Shown: piece after piece, positions 24,866-37,267 of the stretch | How the letters are laid out: the number at the start of each line of letters is the position of its first letter | Position numbering within the stretch: the stretch's first letter is position 1 | NCBI GenBank assembly: GCA_026874595.1 | Contig: CM049315.1 | Location: 18,871,664 to 18,935,663 of the forward strand | Reading direction: 5' to 3' | Source: Sipunculus nudus | Taxonomy: Eukaryota; Annelida; Sipuncula; Golfingiida; Sipunculidae | DNA length: 64,000 nucleotides | Program-made: the position numbers and the translations under genes | The notes under the pieces: model-generated | The model's database searches: none | What the model was told of the DNA's origin: nothing | Seen by the model: the letters and a program-made list of their open reading frames with translations, nothing else

Positions 24866-26993
24866 TTCATTTAGTATTAGGTTTTAGTATAGTGCTAATA
24901 TTCACCTGTCCAGCCAGATGCGTACTATAGCTACGAATTATGGACTGGGAGGGGGCGGGGGCACAGAGGGCACATGTGTAGGTCTAAATGATGTGTATAT
25001 ATACACATGTTTATTGTTAATCATTTGTTTGGGATGCATGATTCATTGTCTTCAGCGTCTAATTCCTATAAAAATTTAAGATAACATTCCAAATCGGTCT
25101 AAACGTGATGTAAACATGACTCATATTTTCACTTCTTTTAAATTACTTTCATACAATAATTTTCCCAGCAGATATTAAGTGGCTGGAACGTTTTCCCTCA
25201 ATATTACATGTAAAGTTGGATGGAGGGGGAGGGGGCCATGGCCTCCTGCGGCACCCCATTTCTTCGTATCTTTATCCCCTCTAAGTTTTTTTTTATTTTT
25301 CTATAATATATAACCAGTCCGTCGTTTGTATAGTGCAATCACGTTTCGTTTGATACAAACATGAATACGATATATGTTAAGCTGGAATCAACATTTGTGT
25401 GCCAAATTTTTCACCATGCAGATATTACCGGTCACGTATGTGTTTACAATACTATTTGTAAAATTAACTGAAATATTTATCATCTTTAAAATATTTGGCC
25501 TCAAAGGTTAGGGGAAATGTGCCAATTTACACAATGAGTTTTAAAAAATTTCCACAGAGGGAGCTACATCTCTTAATCGGGAGAGTGAGGAATTGGCAGG
25601 ATAATTTATAATATCTTCTACTTTTGGAAATATAAAAAACATAAGATTTTGACTTACAAATCACAAAATTATCTTTATATTACGTCAACGTTCCAATCAT
25701 TGATAATTCATTCTAAATTATCATGATGAGATTACACAGATTTACATAAATCTATTTAAGGTGAAAAATATGTGAATATTCAACAATCAGAGCACCATGA
25801 TGACAAAATCTTAATACATGTTTTTCAAATCAATCAAGAAATCGTTATAGGGAAACAAGCCAAAACCTTACATGTGCCTGCCTCAGTGGAATTTGGTCCA
25901 CATAACTGTCTTTCAAAACATACATGCGTCATTTGTGTAACTTGTGTAATACTGGTTGGTAGATGAAAGTAAAATTTTCGATTTCGTCCCTAAATTACAC
26001 GCGTTAAACAAAATACAGTGTACATAAATTCATTAGTGCAAAAAAGTACAAAATAATCTTTAAGCTTGTTCTTATTAACTCTGAAATATAAGTTTTTAAA
26101 ATACTAGTTTTGGTAAACATAAACATTTCACAGTGGTAAATATTTTTATCAACAACACAGAATGCATATAAGCAAAAGAGTACAAATATATTCTACCAGT
26201 GCGTGCGACATACAAATACCAAAAAGCTTATACAAACTATAAACTCCTTGCACATACTTCGTTCGCTCTCAGGTAGACAAAGTTGTATTCTGTTGATTGT
26301 CCGGATTGATAGAAAAGTTATTGCGTTTCAGTTCATCAATCAAACAGCAGGGAATCATTTTATTGATGAACTCACCCCTGGCTGAAATCAACACTGATGA
26401 GAGACATGTAGGACACTAAAAGAGAGGTTTGATACATTTGAAATTCCATTTAGACTGGTACACACGCCGAGCAGATTCGTACTCTCCACCCCCTATTGTG
26501 CTGGATGATGGATCCGAGCTGAAACAAACTTGACTTTTGCTGGCTCAGCAGGGCAAAATAAGATCAATACCACAGAGGGCACTCCTCCGCTGCCTCAAGA
26601 TTATTTAGTGACAGCTCAAATATCCAGATGCAAGTTAACCTAACAAGAATAATTTACATCGATCGGATTACAAGACTACAAACCAAATAGGTAGAAATAT
26701 ACACTACTTTCTACTGATAACTTGCTAATCAATTAAAGCCTTGTAGCACTGGTAGCAAAACGAGCTGAAATAATTGAGCACTATTTACGCAAGCTTGCAA
26801 TTACGAATTATCTTCACAGCACGGCAGGCATTGAGCGGCCCTAACGCGCAAAAAAAATTGAAATGACATTCCAAGATTCTTTACACCGATACAATGTCCC
26901 ACGTGCTCATATAGTCATGTTCTAAAGCTCATACATACAGGTACAAATAAAATATAAAACTGCTGGCAACATTATATTATTATGCTGATTACA
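24866..26993. other. Intergenic, nothing recognised
   Basis: AT-rich, without a supported gene. A TTTATT at 26357-26362 (AATAAA on the minus strand) could be a distal polyadenylation signal for the TNF receptor gene, 1.3 kb past its stop. Confidence 0.4.
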
Positions 26994-27163
26994 CAGGCGG
27001 AGATAGGTTTCGGGAAAAGGAGGGGTCCATCCAAGGAGACTAATGTCAAAGTCTAAAAAAATAGTCCCCAAGTCTGAAAAAGGAGGATCCAGGCCGCAAA
27101 AAAAAGTTGTGGCGGCTGAATAAGGAGGTCCGGTCCCCCCCCCCCCCCCCGGATCCGCTTCTG
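26994..27163. mobile_element. hAT-like miniature TIR element with internal poly-C
   Basis: The left end CAGGCGGAGATAGG pairs loosely with the right end, (C)15-16 GGATCCGCTTCTG. It has the same layout as the outer element at 58873-59205. TGATTACA at 26986-26993 and TGATTCCA at 27167-27174 could be a diverged 8-bp target duplication, although three bases then remain outside the TIR. Confidence 0.4.
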
Positions 27164-27653
27164 TTTTGATTCCACAAAACAAAATATCAACAGCCATCTT
27201 GTGTTTCACAACATGACCCCCTTTCATACAGAAAAAGTGAATTTTTACCTCCGAATGGTCTTCAAGAATCATCTGTTCAAGCTTTAGCAAGTGACCGATT
27301 CTATCCAAGTTTCAACCCCTTAAGATTTGTTTCAGCTGAAAATTTCATTTTAATCCACACCAGAAACCTGATTAGTTACAAATATAGATGGTAACATTAA
27401 TACTGCCATGAAGGCCAGTATGAGCTGACCATTAAGACATCAACCAGATGGTGCTGACATGCCACGACAAACGTATTTTAAAGTCCCATAACAACGCCAT
27501 AAGAGTCCTATAAGAAAACCTCCAAGAACGCCGACCGACATGTAGTGTTTATATGTACCATATACAGTCCGGCTTCTACGGGTCCTATGGATATTTGCTA
27601 TGCATGATAATCCAGATGGTCATGTGAACTCAGAATTGCAGGTGCGGTTTCGT
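27164..27653 (-). other. Probable 3' UTR of the TNF receptor gene
   Basis: It follows the stop codon on the minus strand. No coding signal and no near polyadenylation hexamer were found. Confidence 0.4.
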
Positions 27654-28945
27654 TTACACGTGACATTTGAGAGACTGAGATTCTTGCACCGGGTTCTTCA
27701 TCCGGGCCTCCTCCATGCCACACGTCAGCAGCTGACGTAGTACATCCACTGACGGTGCCGTCTGCTTCCCTCCAGCCTTTAGCTCTTTCCCGCCATTTTC
27801 ACTTTCTTTCTCTTCGTGCTCTTCAGCTGTAGTCTTGCGTTTAACCACAGGGCTTCTCTTTTTCACTGGTCTCTTCTTGAGTGGATATCTTGTTTCTTCG
27901 CCTAAATTCTCCATCGTTTGATGTTGACCGATCTGCAAGTTTCCCACTCTGAACATGGTGGGTCCATTGAAGACGAACTGTGGTGGTGAGTTTCTTTCTA
28001 TGTGGCCATTTCCGTTTTCTGGATGATATTCCGCCTGCTGTGATTGGGTAGATTGGTCCCCTTGAGGCCGATTTTGTGCGTGCGTTGGGGTTGAAAATGA
28101 GGTTCCTTCTGAGGTTGCTGCTCCCAAGTCCCCTTCCAGGGACCTTTCAAGGCTGGAACCTCCAGCCTCTCTAACGAAGCTGCTAGCCGGTGGGGTGTGG
28201 TTCTCCCCTTCAACGGCGCCAAAAGATTCATGCACTCCATTCACGTTTGTCTGTATAGGGCTGGCACGCGATCCAGTGTTGCTCGTATCGCTGGGGGGAA
28301 TATGGACAGGCGCTAAGGTTATGTCCGACTGCATATCATCTCTCACTGAAAGTTGTTGGTTCTGTCCCCCATTACTTTCTTCTTGGATTACTGTGTTGAT
28401 GTTCAATGCCTCTCCTGGGGATCTCCCTGTTCCGAAATCCTCGCTTGCTGGGCCCCTCACGTACATAGTAGAGGCGTCGCTTGGTGGACCATGGATGTAG
28501 TCAGCTGTTCCATAAGAGCTGCCATCCACAAGGCTACCTCCTTCATATCCAATTTCGCTTCCCCTATCACCAGAGGTTCCATTTTCATGAGACCAGCATG
28601 TTGATTGCGTCTCCAGGAACAAATCTTCTTCCAGCATAGGAGCACTGGGTGCCCTATCCCACGGGCTTGCACGCTGTTTTTCAGCCTGTGTTTTGACCAC
28701 AACCTCTGCTGGCGGTGAAGATGTTGGAAGGTCCGAGTGTGGCAATTGGCAAGAACGCATATTGTCAAGCGCTCGCTCTAGCCTTTTTTGGCCAACATTA
28801 CTGAACACAGCTGGAGGTTCCTCAGTGGTGACTGTGGCAGACATTATTCCTGGAGCATGACGTGTCGTACCCCCAGATTGCGCTCTCAGGATTGACCTTG
28901 ACTGACCTTTTGTCTGGTCTTGTTCATTAGGACTGGCCTCCTCTT
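27654..28945 (-). CDS. Last coding exon of the TNF receptor: cytoplasmic tail
   Basis: This is the 1292-nt terminal exon of the gene above, open throughout. An internal ATG at 28844 could be mistaken for a gene start, but the frame stays open upstream to a 3' splice site. The tail has a basic patch (KKRPVKKRSPVVKRK), a predicted short helix (SVDVLRQLLTCGMEEA) and the TRAF-type motif PVQES, 8 residues before the end. The rest is low complexity and probably disordered. Confidence 0.85.
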
Positions 28946-31900
28946 CTGGCCGGGGGCGGCTGAAATATATTTGAACTCTTATTAAGTATCTATGTACTTA
29001 TAATGGCACAGTGTGTTTTTACATGTTATAAACATAAAACCATGATAAGCATTTGTTTCCTGGATAACATGTACATGTATTCTTTAATGATATACTCTCC
29101 TGAATACGTATTTATTTTAAATTTTACGATTCCACAGGGAATGATTTGGCCCTGCCTTGGCTTTAGTATTTACGTTTGCTACTAAAATAAAACGTGATTC
29201 CATGTACCGATACGACGATAGACTGAACTCAGTGCCAGCTCGTATCACTACAACCCTGTAATGCCGTATGGTGAATCCCTGCTATTAACATATCATGACG
29301 TCATGCTTTATGTTAATTAAAGCCGTTGCTAAGAGAAAGTCAACAGCGGCCCCAGAGGCAATCGACAGATCCACGCGCTTGGTAACAATCGCAACGAAAT
29401 CAGATATAAAGGTAGCCCATACATTGACCTTCATGTTCTATGATAGATCTCTGTAGGACGTACTTTACGGTCCATGGGCAAAATGTAAGTGCACTGTAGA
29501 CACTATCGCAACGATTTGTAACGATACGTCCAGTTCCCTCTTTCCAGATGACAGGTGCAGCATTTGTGTGAACCCGTGTATTGGGTCCTTAAACAACCGG
29601 GAATTTGCCTACTCGTCGTGGGTATATATATTACATTCTGACTGCGCCCGTCACGTGTACACGTGAATATCTCACTGTGGGCCACGCTGACTGGCTGATA
29701 AAAAATTTTATTACATTTTGTTTTAACAGCCAACTTTGAACATTGATGGGCTGATATGCGGTAAATGTAACACCTACTACGACTTGGACTGCGGGTTATA
29801 TTGTTGAAAGTCTCTCTCAACTCAACATATGCGAGGGCCTTTTAATATGATGGGAGGCACTGACCATCCCATAACCACTGGACCTTACCAGTCGATGATA
29901 TAGTCAAAGAGCCGTAATTTAGTTATACAAGTTGCCGAGAGGTTCAAAGTACCTTTCTCAACTTTTAGACACAACAACTTCAAGCAAGGCTCTTTTTGTG
30001 GGAGTAATTAAACCGTATGTCTTAACCATTGCATCGACTGGGCCAGTCTAGGAATGATTCGAAATATACTAATATTATAATTCATTTACCTTAACTGGGC
30101 ACATTGTTGCCCAATAGTAGCTCCACATGTTAGCGGCAAAAGTGATGACTCATCTAAAATTAATTGAAGCGTGAATACATTCTTAAATCACGGTACATGT
30201 TATTCATAAGAAACATCAGGAAGTTTAACACATTTTTTGAGTGAAACTAATTGCTTTTTTTATTAACCATATAAAGAAACAGACAAAACACATGAATTTA
30301 TTACATTTTTAAATTATGAGAGATATTTTGTAAGATTTTAAATATTTTCATTATTTGACCTTCAAAGGGCATTGTTAATTTGTTAGCAAATGAAATATTG
30401 AATTTATAAAGAGTTATGGTATTTTAAATATATTTTTATTCTAGTTTTAAGTAATCTTATTCGTACATTCTCCTAGGTTGTTGAAGATTCATTGAAACAG
30501 ATTTTATGTTTGTCAATATTCACCTTACCTGGACTATCCCAACCATAGCGCAACCTGGCAGCCTGAAGTTTGCGCTTCAGGTTTTTGTAGGCACGACGCA
30601 ACACACAGCTGTAACCACCAAGAATGATGGTGGTGAACACACAGAGTAAGCTCACTGCCCCAAGAGCTGTCCCCAGTCCAACAGCCAGAGAGCATAAAGG
30701 TCCGCAGTCCTTCGTACCGCCAGCTGAAGGGCGCACGTAATGTGGACGGTTAAATATTGCTGAACAGTAAACTGTTTATATATTTCAGGTAAAATATAGT
30801 TTAACAGAAAACATTTGTGTCCAGTTAAAGATGGTGTCGGATACAGCAAAGCATTATCTTGTACAACTATGTTCTTCAGCAAATGGACCACATTGTAATT
30901 TGCATCACCGTGTTTCGTTAATTTTTTTAATACATGGCATCGCATCGGAGATGTGCCTGCCTTCATTCAATGTTATCAAGGTTTTATAAATTGATGAATA
31001 TAACCAAGATATTCGTCCTATTTATATAGTTTAAATTAACAGGTCGTGAGAAGTGAATGCCATAGCCACCACTGGCCAAGTGAAAAAAAGCGATGCAAAT
31101 TATGTATTATATGAATTTGTGAAAATTAAAGCTATAAAAGTTTATCTAAGTGGTCGTACCTTTAGTTAAAGGGTCCGACACATCCGAGGCGGTGACTGGC
31201 GGACCCGTTGGCTGACTGGAGAAGTGGTTCAAACATTCAGGAGCATCTGGCTTCCACGCACAGCTGGAACATGGGAAGAGTGCTGTTGGATCTAGGCGGT
31301 CCGCGTGGCTGTCATAGTAACTGTCAAGTACAAAAATATTAAAGAAATGTTCCTCCCCACTTTCAGTTTGCACGACAAACTTTTACTTTGTATCAATATA
31401 TGCGCTGTTTTACTTTCTATGTGTTTAGGATTCGGCAATTTTTTAGTGAATTTTAAATGTAGGCCTAAAAAGGACATGGAAAAGAAAACAAGCAAAATGT
31501 GTCTTAGCTAGTAATTATGATTTACAAAAAAGGTGAAAGTAACCGTTTTCTATTAATGAAAGTTGCTTAGTATTATACTGTCAGTTAAATGTGAAGTACC
31601 AAATAAGGCCATTTTTTTTCAGGTGCCAAGTTTTGGTCCAAATCTACGTCGGTATGAATTCCGTCTACGTAAACAGGGAAGAAACAGCCTAATCGAAAAG
31701 TTTTAATCGAACATTAAGTAATAAAGTATAGTTAGAGACCAGTGTACACCCAATGAACGTATCTAGTACTGCCTTTGCCTCAGCGTATAATGTGCTGGCT
31801 AAGAATCAGTCGCAAGTTTCAAACTTTTTTTTTTCAGTCATTAGGAAAAATAATGGTACATTTTGAGTACGTGTGTTTACAAAGCTCATGGCCAATTCTT

Positions 31901-34900
31901 CGTACAGGTCCCCATTTTGATACAGATATCTTCCCTTGAATGCATTCATTACAAGAAAAAAACCGGAATCATTGAATTTTTAGCTCAGCTGACTGAAAGT
32001 CATCTGAGCTATAGCGATCACTCTTTGTCCGTCGTCCGTCTGTCCGTCTGTACGTCTGTCCGTCCGTTAACCAGGCACAAATCGTAACCGCTGGACCTAG
32101 AACCTTGTAACTTGGGATTCTGAGAGGTCCATAAATAATCTCCTTGGAAACCAGAAATTAGGTCTCTGTTACCCATATCCTTCGAGCTATGTGGCCCCAA
32201 AGTACCCCCCAGAAAAGTAAAAAATTTCATACAAAACTTCAATATCTCATTAACTACTTGACTGATGGTCATGATTTTTGGCATACATTTTGATCTTGAG
32301 ATGTTACATCACTTCCTGCAGACTGGTGGCGCCACCTGTATTTTTCGATTTTTTACGAATTTTTTTCTCTATTTTTGAGACCTTTAAAAATGTGAACATC
32401 TGTTAACAAGGCACAAATCATAAAGACTGGACTTAGAATCTTAATTCTTGACACACTGAGAGGTCCATGAAAAATCTCCTTGGAAACCAGAAATTAGGTC
32501 TCTGTTACCCATATCCTTCGAGCTATGGGACCCCAAAGTACCCCCCAGAATAGTAAAAAATTTCATACAAAAAGTTCAATATTTCAATAACTACATCACT
32601 GATGGTCTTCATTTTTGGCATACATATTGATCATGAGATGTTCGATCAGTTCCTGCAGACTGGTGGCGCCACCTGTACTGTTTGATTTTTTACGATTTTT
32701 TCCTCTATTTTTGAGACCTTTGAGGATGCTGTCATCTGTTAGCGTGGCACAAATCGTAACGACTGGACCTAGAATCTTCATTTTCGACACACTGAGAGAC
32801 CTATGAAAAGTCTCCATAGAAACCAGAAATTAGGTCTCTGTTACCCATATCCTTCGAGCTATGGGGCCCAAAATTACCCCCCAGAATAGTAAAAAATTTC
32901 ATACAAAAACTTCAATATTTCAATAACTACATCACTGATGGTCTTCATTTTTGGCATTCATATTGATCATGAGATGTTCGATCAGTTCCTGCAGACTGGT
33001 GGCGCCACCTGTACTGTTTGATTTTTTACGATTTTTTCCTCTATTTTTGAGACCTTTGAGGATGCTGTCATCTGTTAGCGTGGCACAAATCGTAACGACT
33101 GGACCTAGAATCTTCATTTTCGACACACTGAGAGACCTATGAAAAGTCTCCATAGAAACCAGAAATTAGGTCTCTGTTACCCATATCCTTCGAGCTATGG
33201 GGCCCAAAATTACCCCCCAGAATAGTCAAAAATTTCATACAAAAACTTCAATATCTCATTAACTACATCACTGATGGTCATGATTTTCGACATACATATT
33301 GATCATGAGATGTTTCATCAGTTTGTGCAGACTGGTGGCGCCACCTGTATTTTTCAATGTTCACAAATTGTTTTCTCCATTTTTGAGACCTTTAAGGATG
33401 TAGTTATCTGTCAACAGGGTACAAATCGTAACGACTGGACCTAGAATCTTCGTTCTTGACACACAGGGAGACCCATGATAAGTCTCCATGGAAACCTGAA
33501 ATTTGGTCTCTGTTACCCATATACTTTGAGCTATGGCACTCCAAAGTACAGCTCAGAATAATGGAAAATTTGATACAAAAGCTAAAGTATCTGAACAACT
33601 AATGCAGAGATAACCATAATTGTTTGCATGGATATTGATCATGGAGTGTTTCATAAGTTTCTGCAGACTGGTGGCACCACCTGTATTTGTTCGGTTTTTT
33701 TACGAAATTTTTCTGTTTTTTTGAGACCTTTAAAGATATGAACATCTGTTAACAGGGCACAAATCATAAAAACTGGACCAAGAATCTTCATTCTTGACAC
33801 ACAGGGAGACCCATGAAAAGTCTCCATGGAAACTTGAAATTAGGTCTCTGTTACCCATATTCTTTAAGCTGTATGGGTCCAAAATACCCCCCCCCCCAGA
33901 ATAATGGAAAATTTGATACAAAAACTGCAGTATTTCAATAACTACAACACTGATGGTCATGATTTTCGGCATACATATTGATCATGAGCTGTTCCATCAG
34001 TTTCTGCAGACTTGGTGTGCCACCTCTATTTTTTTTTTCAAATTTTAACGAATTTTTTTCTTTTTTTTGAGACCTTTAAAGATGTGGTTATCTGTCAACA
34101 GGGTACAAATCGCAACAACTGGACCTAGAATCTTCATTCTTGTCATGCAAGGAGGCCCATGAAAGGTGCCTGTGGAAACTCGAAATTAGGTCTCTGTTAC
34201 CCATATCCTTCAAGCTAAAGGACTCCAAAGTATCCCTCAGAATAATGGACAATTTGATACAAAAACTGAAGTATCTGAACAACTAATGCAGAGATCACCA
34301 TGATTTTTTGCATGGATATTGAGCATTAAGTGTTTTTATTAGTTTCTGCAGACTGGTGGAGCCACCTGTATTTTTGTATCTGCCAAAACGAAGTTTTGCG
34401 AATACTATGTTTTTGACCGAGTTCCTCCACCGCGGCGGCGTTCGTTTCCAGAGAGCTCCTCGGAGACTAATGGACCGATTTTTCCTAAACTTACACCTAT
34501 TATCGGGTCACATGTGAACTGGTGCCTAACCAATTTGCGTTGACCTCTGACCTTTCCTCTCTATCCAGTGTCCATTTGTGGGTCTGTTTCCACTCATAAA
34601 CCCTCATATCTCGGGAACCGTTTGACCGATCAGGAAATAAAATTGATACAAATGTAGCCCTTGGATTGCTTTATAACATACACAAAATATGGTGGCACCA
34701 CCTGTAACCATGTTTGCACAGTGTCCATCTGTTCATCTGCCTTGGGTTAAAATCACTCATATCTCTGCAGTGAATTGACTAATTCACCTGAAATTCGTCA
34801 TGCGTATACATCCAGGATAGCTTTCTTGATTTTATGACAGGTGGCGCCACCTACGTTCACGTTCACGCTGATGACATCCAAGCTTATATCTTGGGAACCG

Positions 34901-36866
34901 TTTGACCGATCAGGAAATAAAATTTATACAAATGTAGCCCTTTGATAGCTCTGTAACATACACAAAAAATGGTGGCGCCACCTGTAACAATGTTTGCACA
35001 GCGTCTGTCTGTTAGTCTGCCGTGGCCTAAAATCACTCATTTCTCTGTAGTGGTTCGACATGACTGCCTAAAATTTTGCAGGTTTATACATCGTGGACAG
35101 CTTTCTTAATTTTATGACAAGTGGCGCCACCTACATTCTAGTTAACGCTGCACACATCCAAGCTCATATCTCAGGAACCATTTGACCGATTGGGCCAAAA
35201 TTGTGCATGTGTTTAGATCTCACATAGGTCTTTATCATACACAAAACTGGAGGGGTTACCTGCAAAGATTTTTGCACAGTGTTTGTCTGTTTGTCTGCCA
35301 TGGGCAAAAATCGCTCATATACATGTAGTGGTTTGACTTTTCTGCCTAAAATTTTGCAGGTGTATACAACTTGGACAGCTTTCTGGATTTGTGGTAGGTG
35401 GCACAACCTACATACACATTTAGGCTGCAGACATCCATGCTAATATGCAACATACCTCACTCTATTTCCCCTTGCCACTCAATCCATGCCTCACTATCCG
35501 ATTTTGGCAGATACATGTAGTCACTTGTCGGTTACCCGTATTCTAGTTTTAAAAGTTTACACATTTTTCTCTATTTTTGATATATATATAAATACAGACT
35601 AAATCTTGGCCTGTTGGTTAATCTGTTTGATGCTTCAGTTGAATGGGTATATACTACCATTCTAATGATAAAATTTCCTTTTGCGAATTTCTTCCCAGTC
35701 AGCTGAGCGTCATGACCCATGGGTCACTTGTTATATCATGTATCTGTTATGTTAATGGAAGAAAGTTCGTCCTACAATCATGGACAGTTGACCATATAAA
35801 ACGTTTCCGAAGGGCACCCAAACCGAATTATCCCTGACAAGCATATCTTTATTATGCATAGACTCGTAAGGGTACGCCGTCGGACTCCTAAAACTCAATG
35901 AGACCTATATGAAATTAATTGTAGGCGTACAATATTAAAAAAAACACTTGGACTCACCCTGGCAGACAATTTCCACACTCGGCGTTGACCATGGAGCGAC
36001 ATTTGTAGCGGTACTCTCTTCTGTGAAGTTCACAGTCCGTGCACGGGAAACATCTCTTGCCGGCGTGGTCCGAGTTGAAGTGACCACGTGGACAAGGTTC
36101 ACACTCAGATCCCGAGCCTTCACCAAATCCACAGGGCTGTCAAAGTACAAAATCATTTGTGGTAAGACTTACGATTTCAGTATTTCAATAGGTTATGCAA
36201 GGATTGCGTTCAAATGTGACGCGGCTTATTTAATTAAATGGCAAATGTTTTAGATAAGTAAAATGCAATGCGACTATAAATGTTATCAAATGAATATGCA
36301 CAAATACATTTTAATGATTTACTTTTAATTTACATTTTAACTCTATCTGGTTCAATGATACATGGACTAATACTTAACTGATTTATAACTTACTAAATAT
36401 TTTCATAAATGATTACCAATTTAACAAAGAACAGTTTATCAACAACAATGTGAAAAATAATGCTTTTTTTGGTAGACTTTTGGAACTGTATCTACATTTG
36501 GAAATCAAATATTTTCAAACTGAAATTCAAAAAACAAATCAAGTATTACTGGAATACATGTGGCCATCTTATAAGCAAGGTTCTGGCCGCTACGATTTAT
36601 CTAACACCATTACTCCAAGAGTCTTGCTAATAGGCTTGCAAAAATGGGGTCATTTTTACTTTTACACTTAAGGATGTTTCACACATTGAATGAAAGTACA
36701 TTGAAACAAATATGCATGCAGATGTTACAAACTGTTATAAATATTTTACCGCGTTCAGCCCTTGGCCGATTGGACACTTCGGACAAGGCAAACAAGCCTC
36801 GTTCTCGTATTTCTCATCTTGTCCGCACCTTCCTGCGTCGGAAGAGGTACAGCCCGGGTGTGTACT
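27654..36866 (-). CDS. TNF receptor superfamily member, TROY/EDAR/EDA2R-like (5' end not found)
   Basis: Minus-strand exons in order: 36866-36750, 36136-35958, 31320-31160, 30723-30529, 28945-27654. The visible part encodes 647 aa. Cysteine-rich domains: C6,C14,C25,C28,C31,C41; then C51-C96, closing with CGNCLPGYY; then a short third with C116,C119,C128. A transmembrane segment spans about 165-194, followed by a basic juxtamembrane stretch and a long Ser/Gly/Glu-rich tail. PVQES at 636-640 fits the TRAF1/2/3/5 docking motif seen in CD40 (PVQET). No death domain was recognised. The CRD pattern (ECG...LPGYY) is closest to TROY and EDAR. The last junction is least certain: the acceptor after CGGCCAG (exon start 28945) keeps frame, whereas the acceptor at 28960 does not. 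The signal-peptide exon must lie above 36866. Confidence 0.85.
28946..30528 (-). other. Intron of the TNF receptor gene, with a CpG-rich patch and double E-box palindrome
   Basis: It lies between the transmembrane and tail exons. The stretch 29290-29800 is less AT-rich than its surroundings. It contains the perfect palindrome TCACGTGTACACGTGA (29651-29666), holding two CACGTG boxes. No extra exon could be proven, although a small one cannot be excluded given the unusual acceptor of the tail exon. Confidence 0.4.
32074..34378 (+). repeat. Tandem array of 336-bp monomers (about 7 copies)
   Basis: The marker CTGGACCTAGAA (variants) recurs at about 32091, 32424, 32762, 33098, 33434, 33774 and 34118. 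Steps are 333-344, mostly 336. Monomers starting near 32590 and 32930 are almost identical over a full period; later copies are more diverged. Most monomers carry GGTGGCGCCACC or a one-mismatch version after CTGCAGACT. The short ORFs here are repeat translations. Confidence 0.9.
34379..35546 (+). mobile_element. Helitron-like element, family B copy 1 (1168 bp)
   Basis: It begins TCTGCCAAAACG, directly after an A, and ends CCGTATTCTAG, directly before a T. It is flanked on both sides by the two halves of one 336-bp monomer with no target duplication. Insertion between A and T with TC...CTAG ends is the Helitron rule. The interior holds about three 280-bp units, marked by GGGAACCGTTTGACCGATC at 34613, 34893 and (diverged) 35172, with two GGTGGCGCCACC-type boxes each. 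No Rep/helicase ORF, so it is non-autonomous. Confidence 0.75.
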
Positions 36867-37264
36867 CTGGATACAGAATAAAACTGTGAGTTCAATGTGT
36901 CTTGATTTTAACATATTTTACAACTGATAACCAGTGATTATAATAAAATTTCATCTTTTTGTTTTTCTTCTTACATTTTGGAATTCAGTGTAGTATAATC
37001 TTTGCTTAAAAGGAAGGCAGGCTTGTTATATTTATTCTGGTTGAGGTATCATTCAGTTTTAATCTTTAATTTTAAACAAAAAACGCTTCCTTTAACTGAA
37101 CTTATTAAAATATCTCTCTACATTTATAGGCATACATCTGAATTCTAGGGAGATATGAGAAAGAGTAACATGTGTAACCGTTTTTTAGGATCACATCATA
37201 TCTGTTTATATGGGGTCATGGAAAAAAATATTTTGTTATGACCAGTCATCATAAAAGGCAGACA
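35731..37264 (-). other. TNF receptor exons and surrounding introns / upstream flank
   Basis: Apart from exons 35958-36136 and 36750-36866, no coding exon was recognised. A signal-peptide exon was looked for just upstream of 36866 and not found. Confidence 0.4.
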
Positions 37265-37267
37265 GAA

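Larger units (their letters stand above)
31982..35730 (+). mobile_element. Helitron-like non-autonomous element, family A copy 2, with 336-bp tandem core and nested insertion
   Basis: The 5' end is a 29-nt hairpin (AGCTCAG-ct-GACT-gaa-AGTC-at-CTGAGCT, 31982-32010), then a (GTCCGTCT)n-like stretch. The 3' end is the palindrome TGACCCATGGGTCA (35713-35726) followed by CTTG. The interior is an array of about seven 336-bp units. The last unit is split by the family B element at 34379-35546, so this element was there first. It lies in the TNF receptor intron between exons 36136-35958 and 31320-31160, antisense to the gene. Confidence 0.65.

Noticed and set aside
27654-28844. Stand-alone 396-aa protein starting at the ATG at 28844 (minus)
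   Set aside because: The frame is open upstream to a splice acceptor, and the phase joins the transmembrane exon of the TNF receptor. It is the receptor's tail, not a separate gene.
32596-33153. Two nearly identical 73-codon minus-strand ORFs 336 bp apart
   Set aside because: They are translations of successive tandem monomers. Other monomers have stops, so coding is not maintained.
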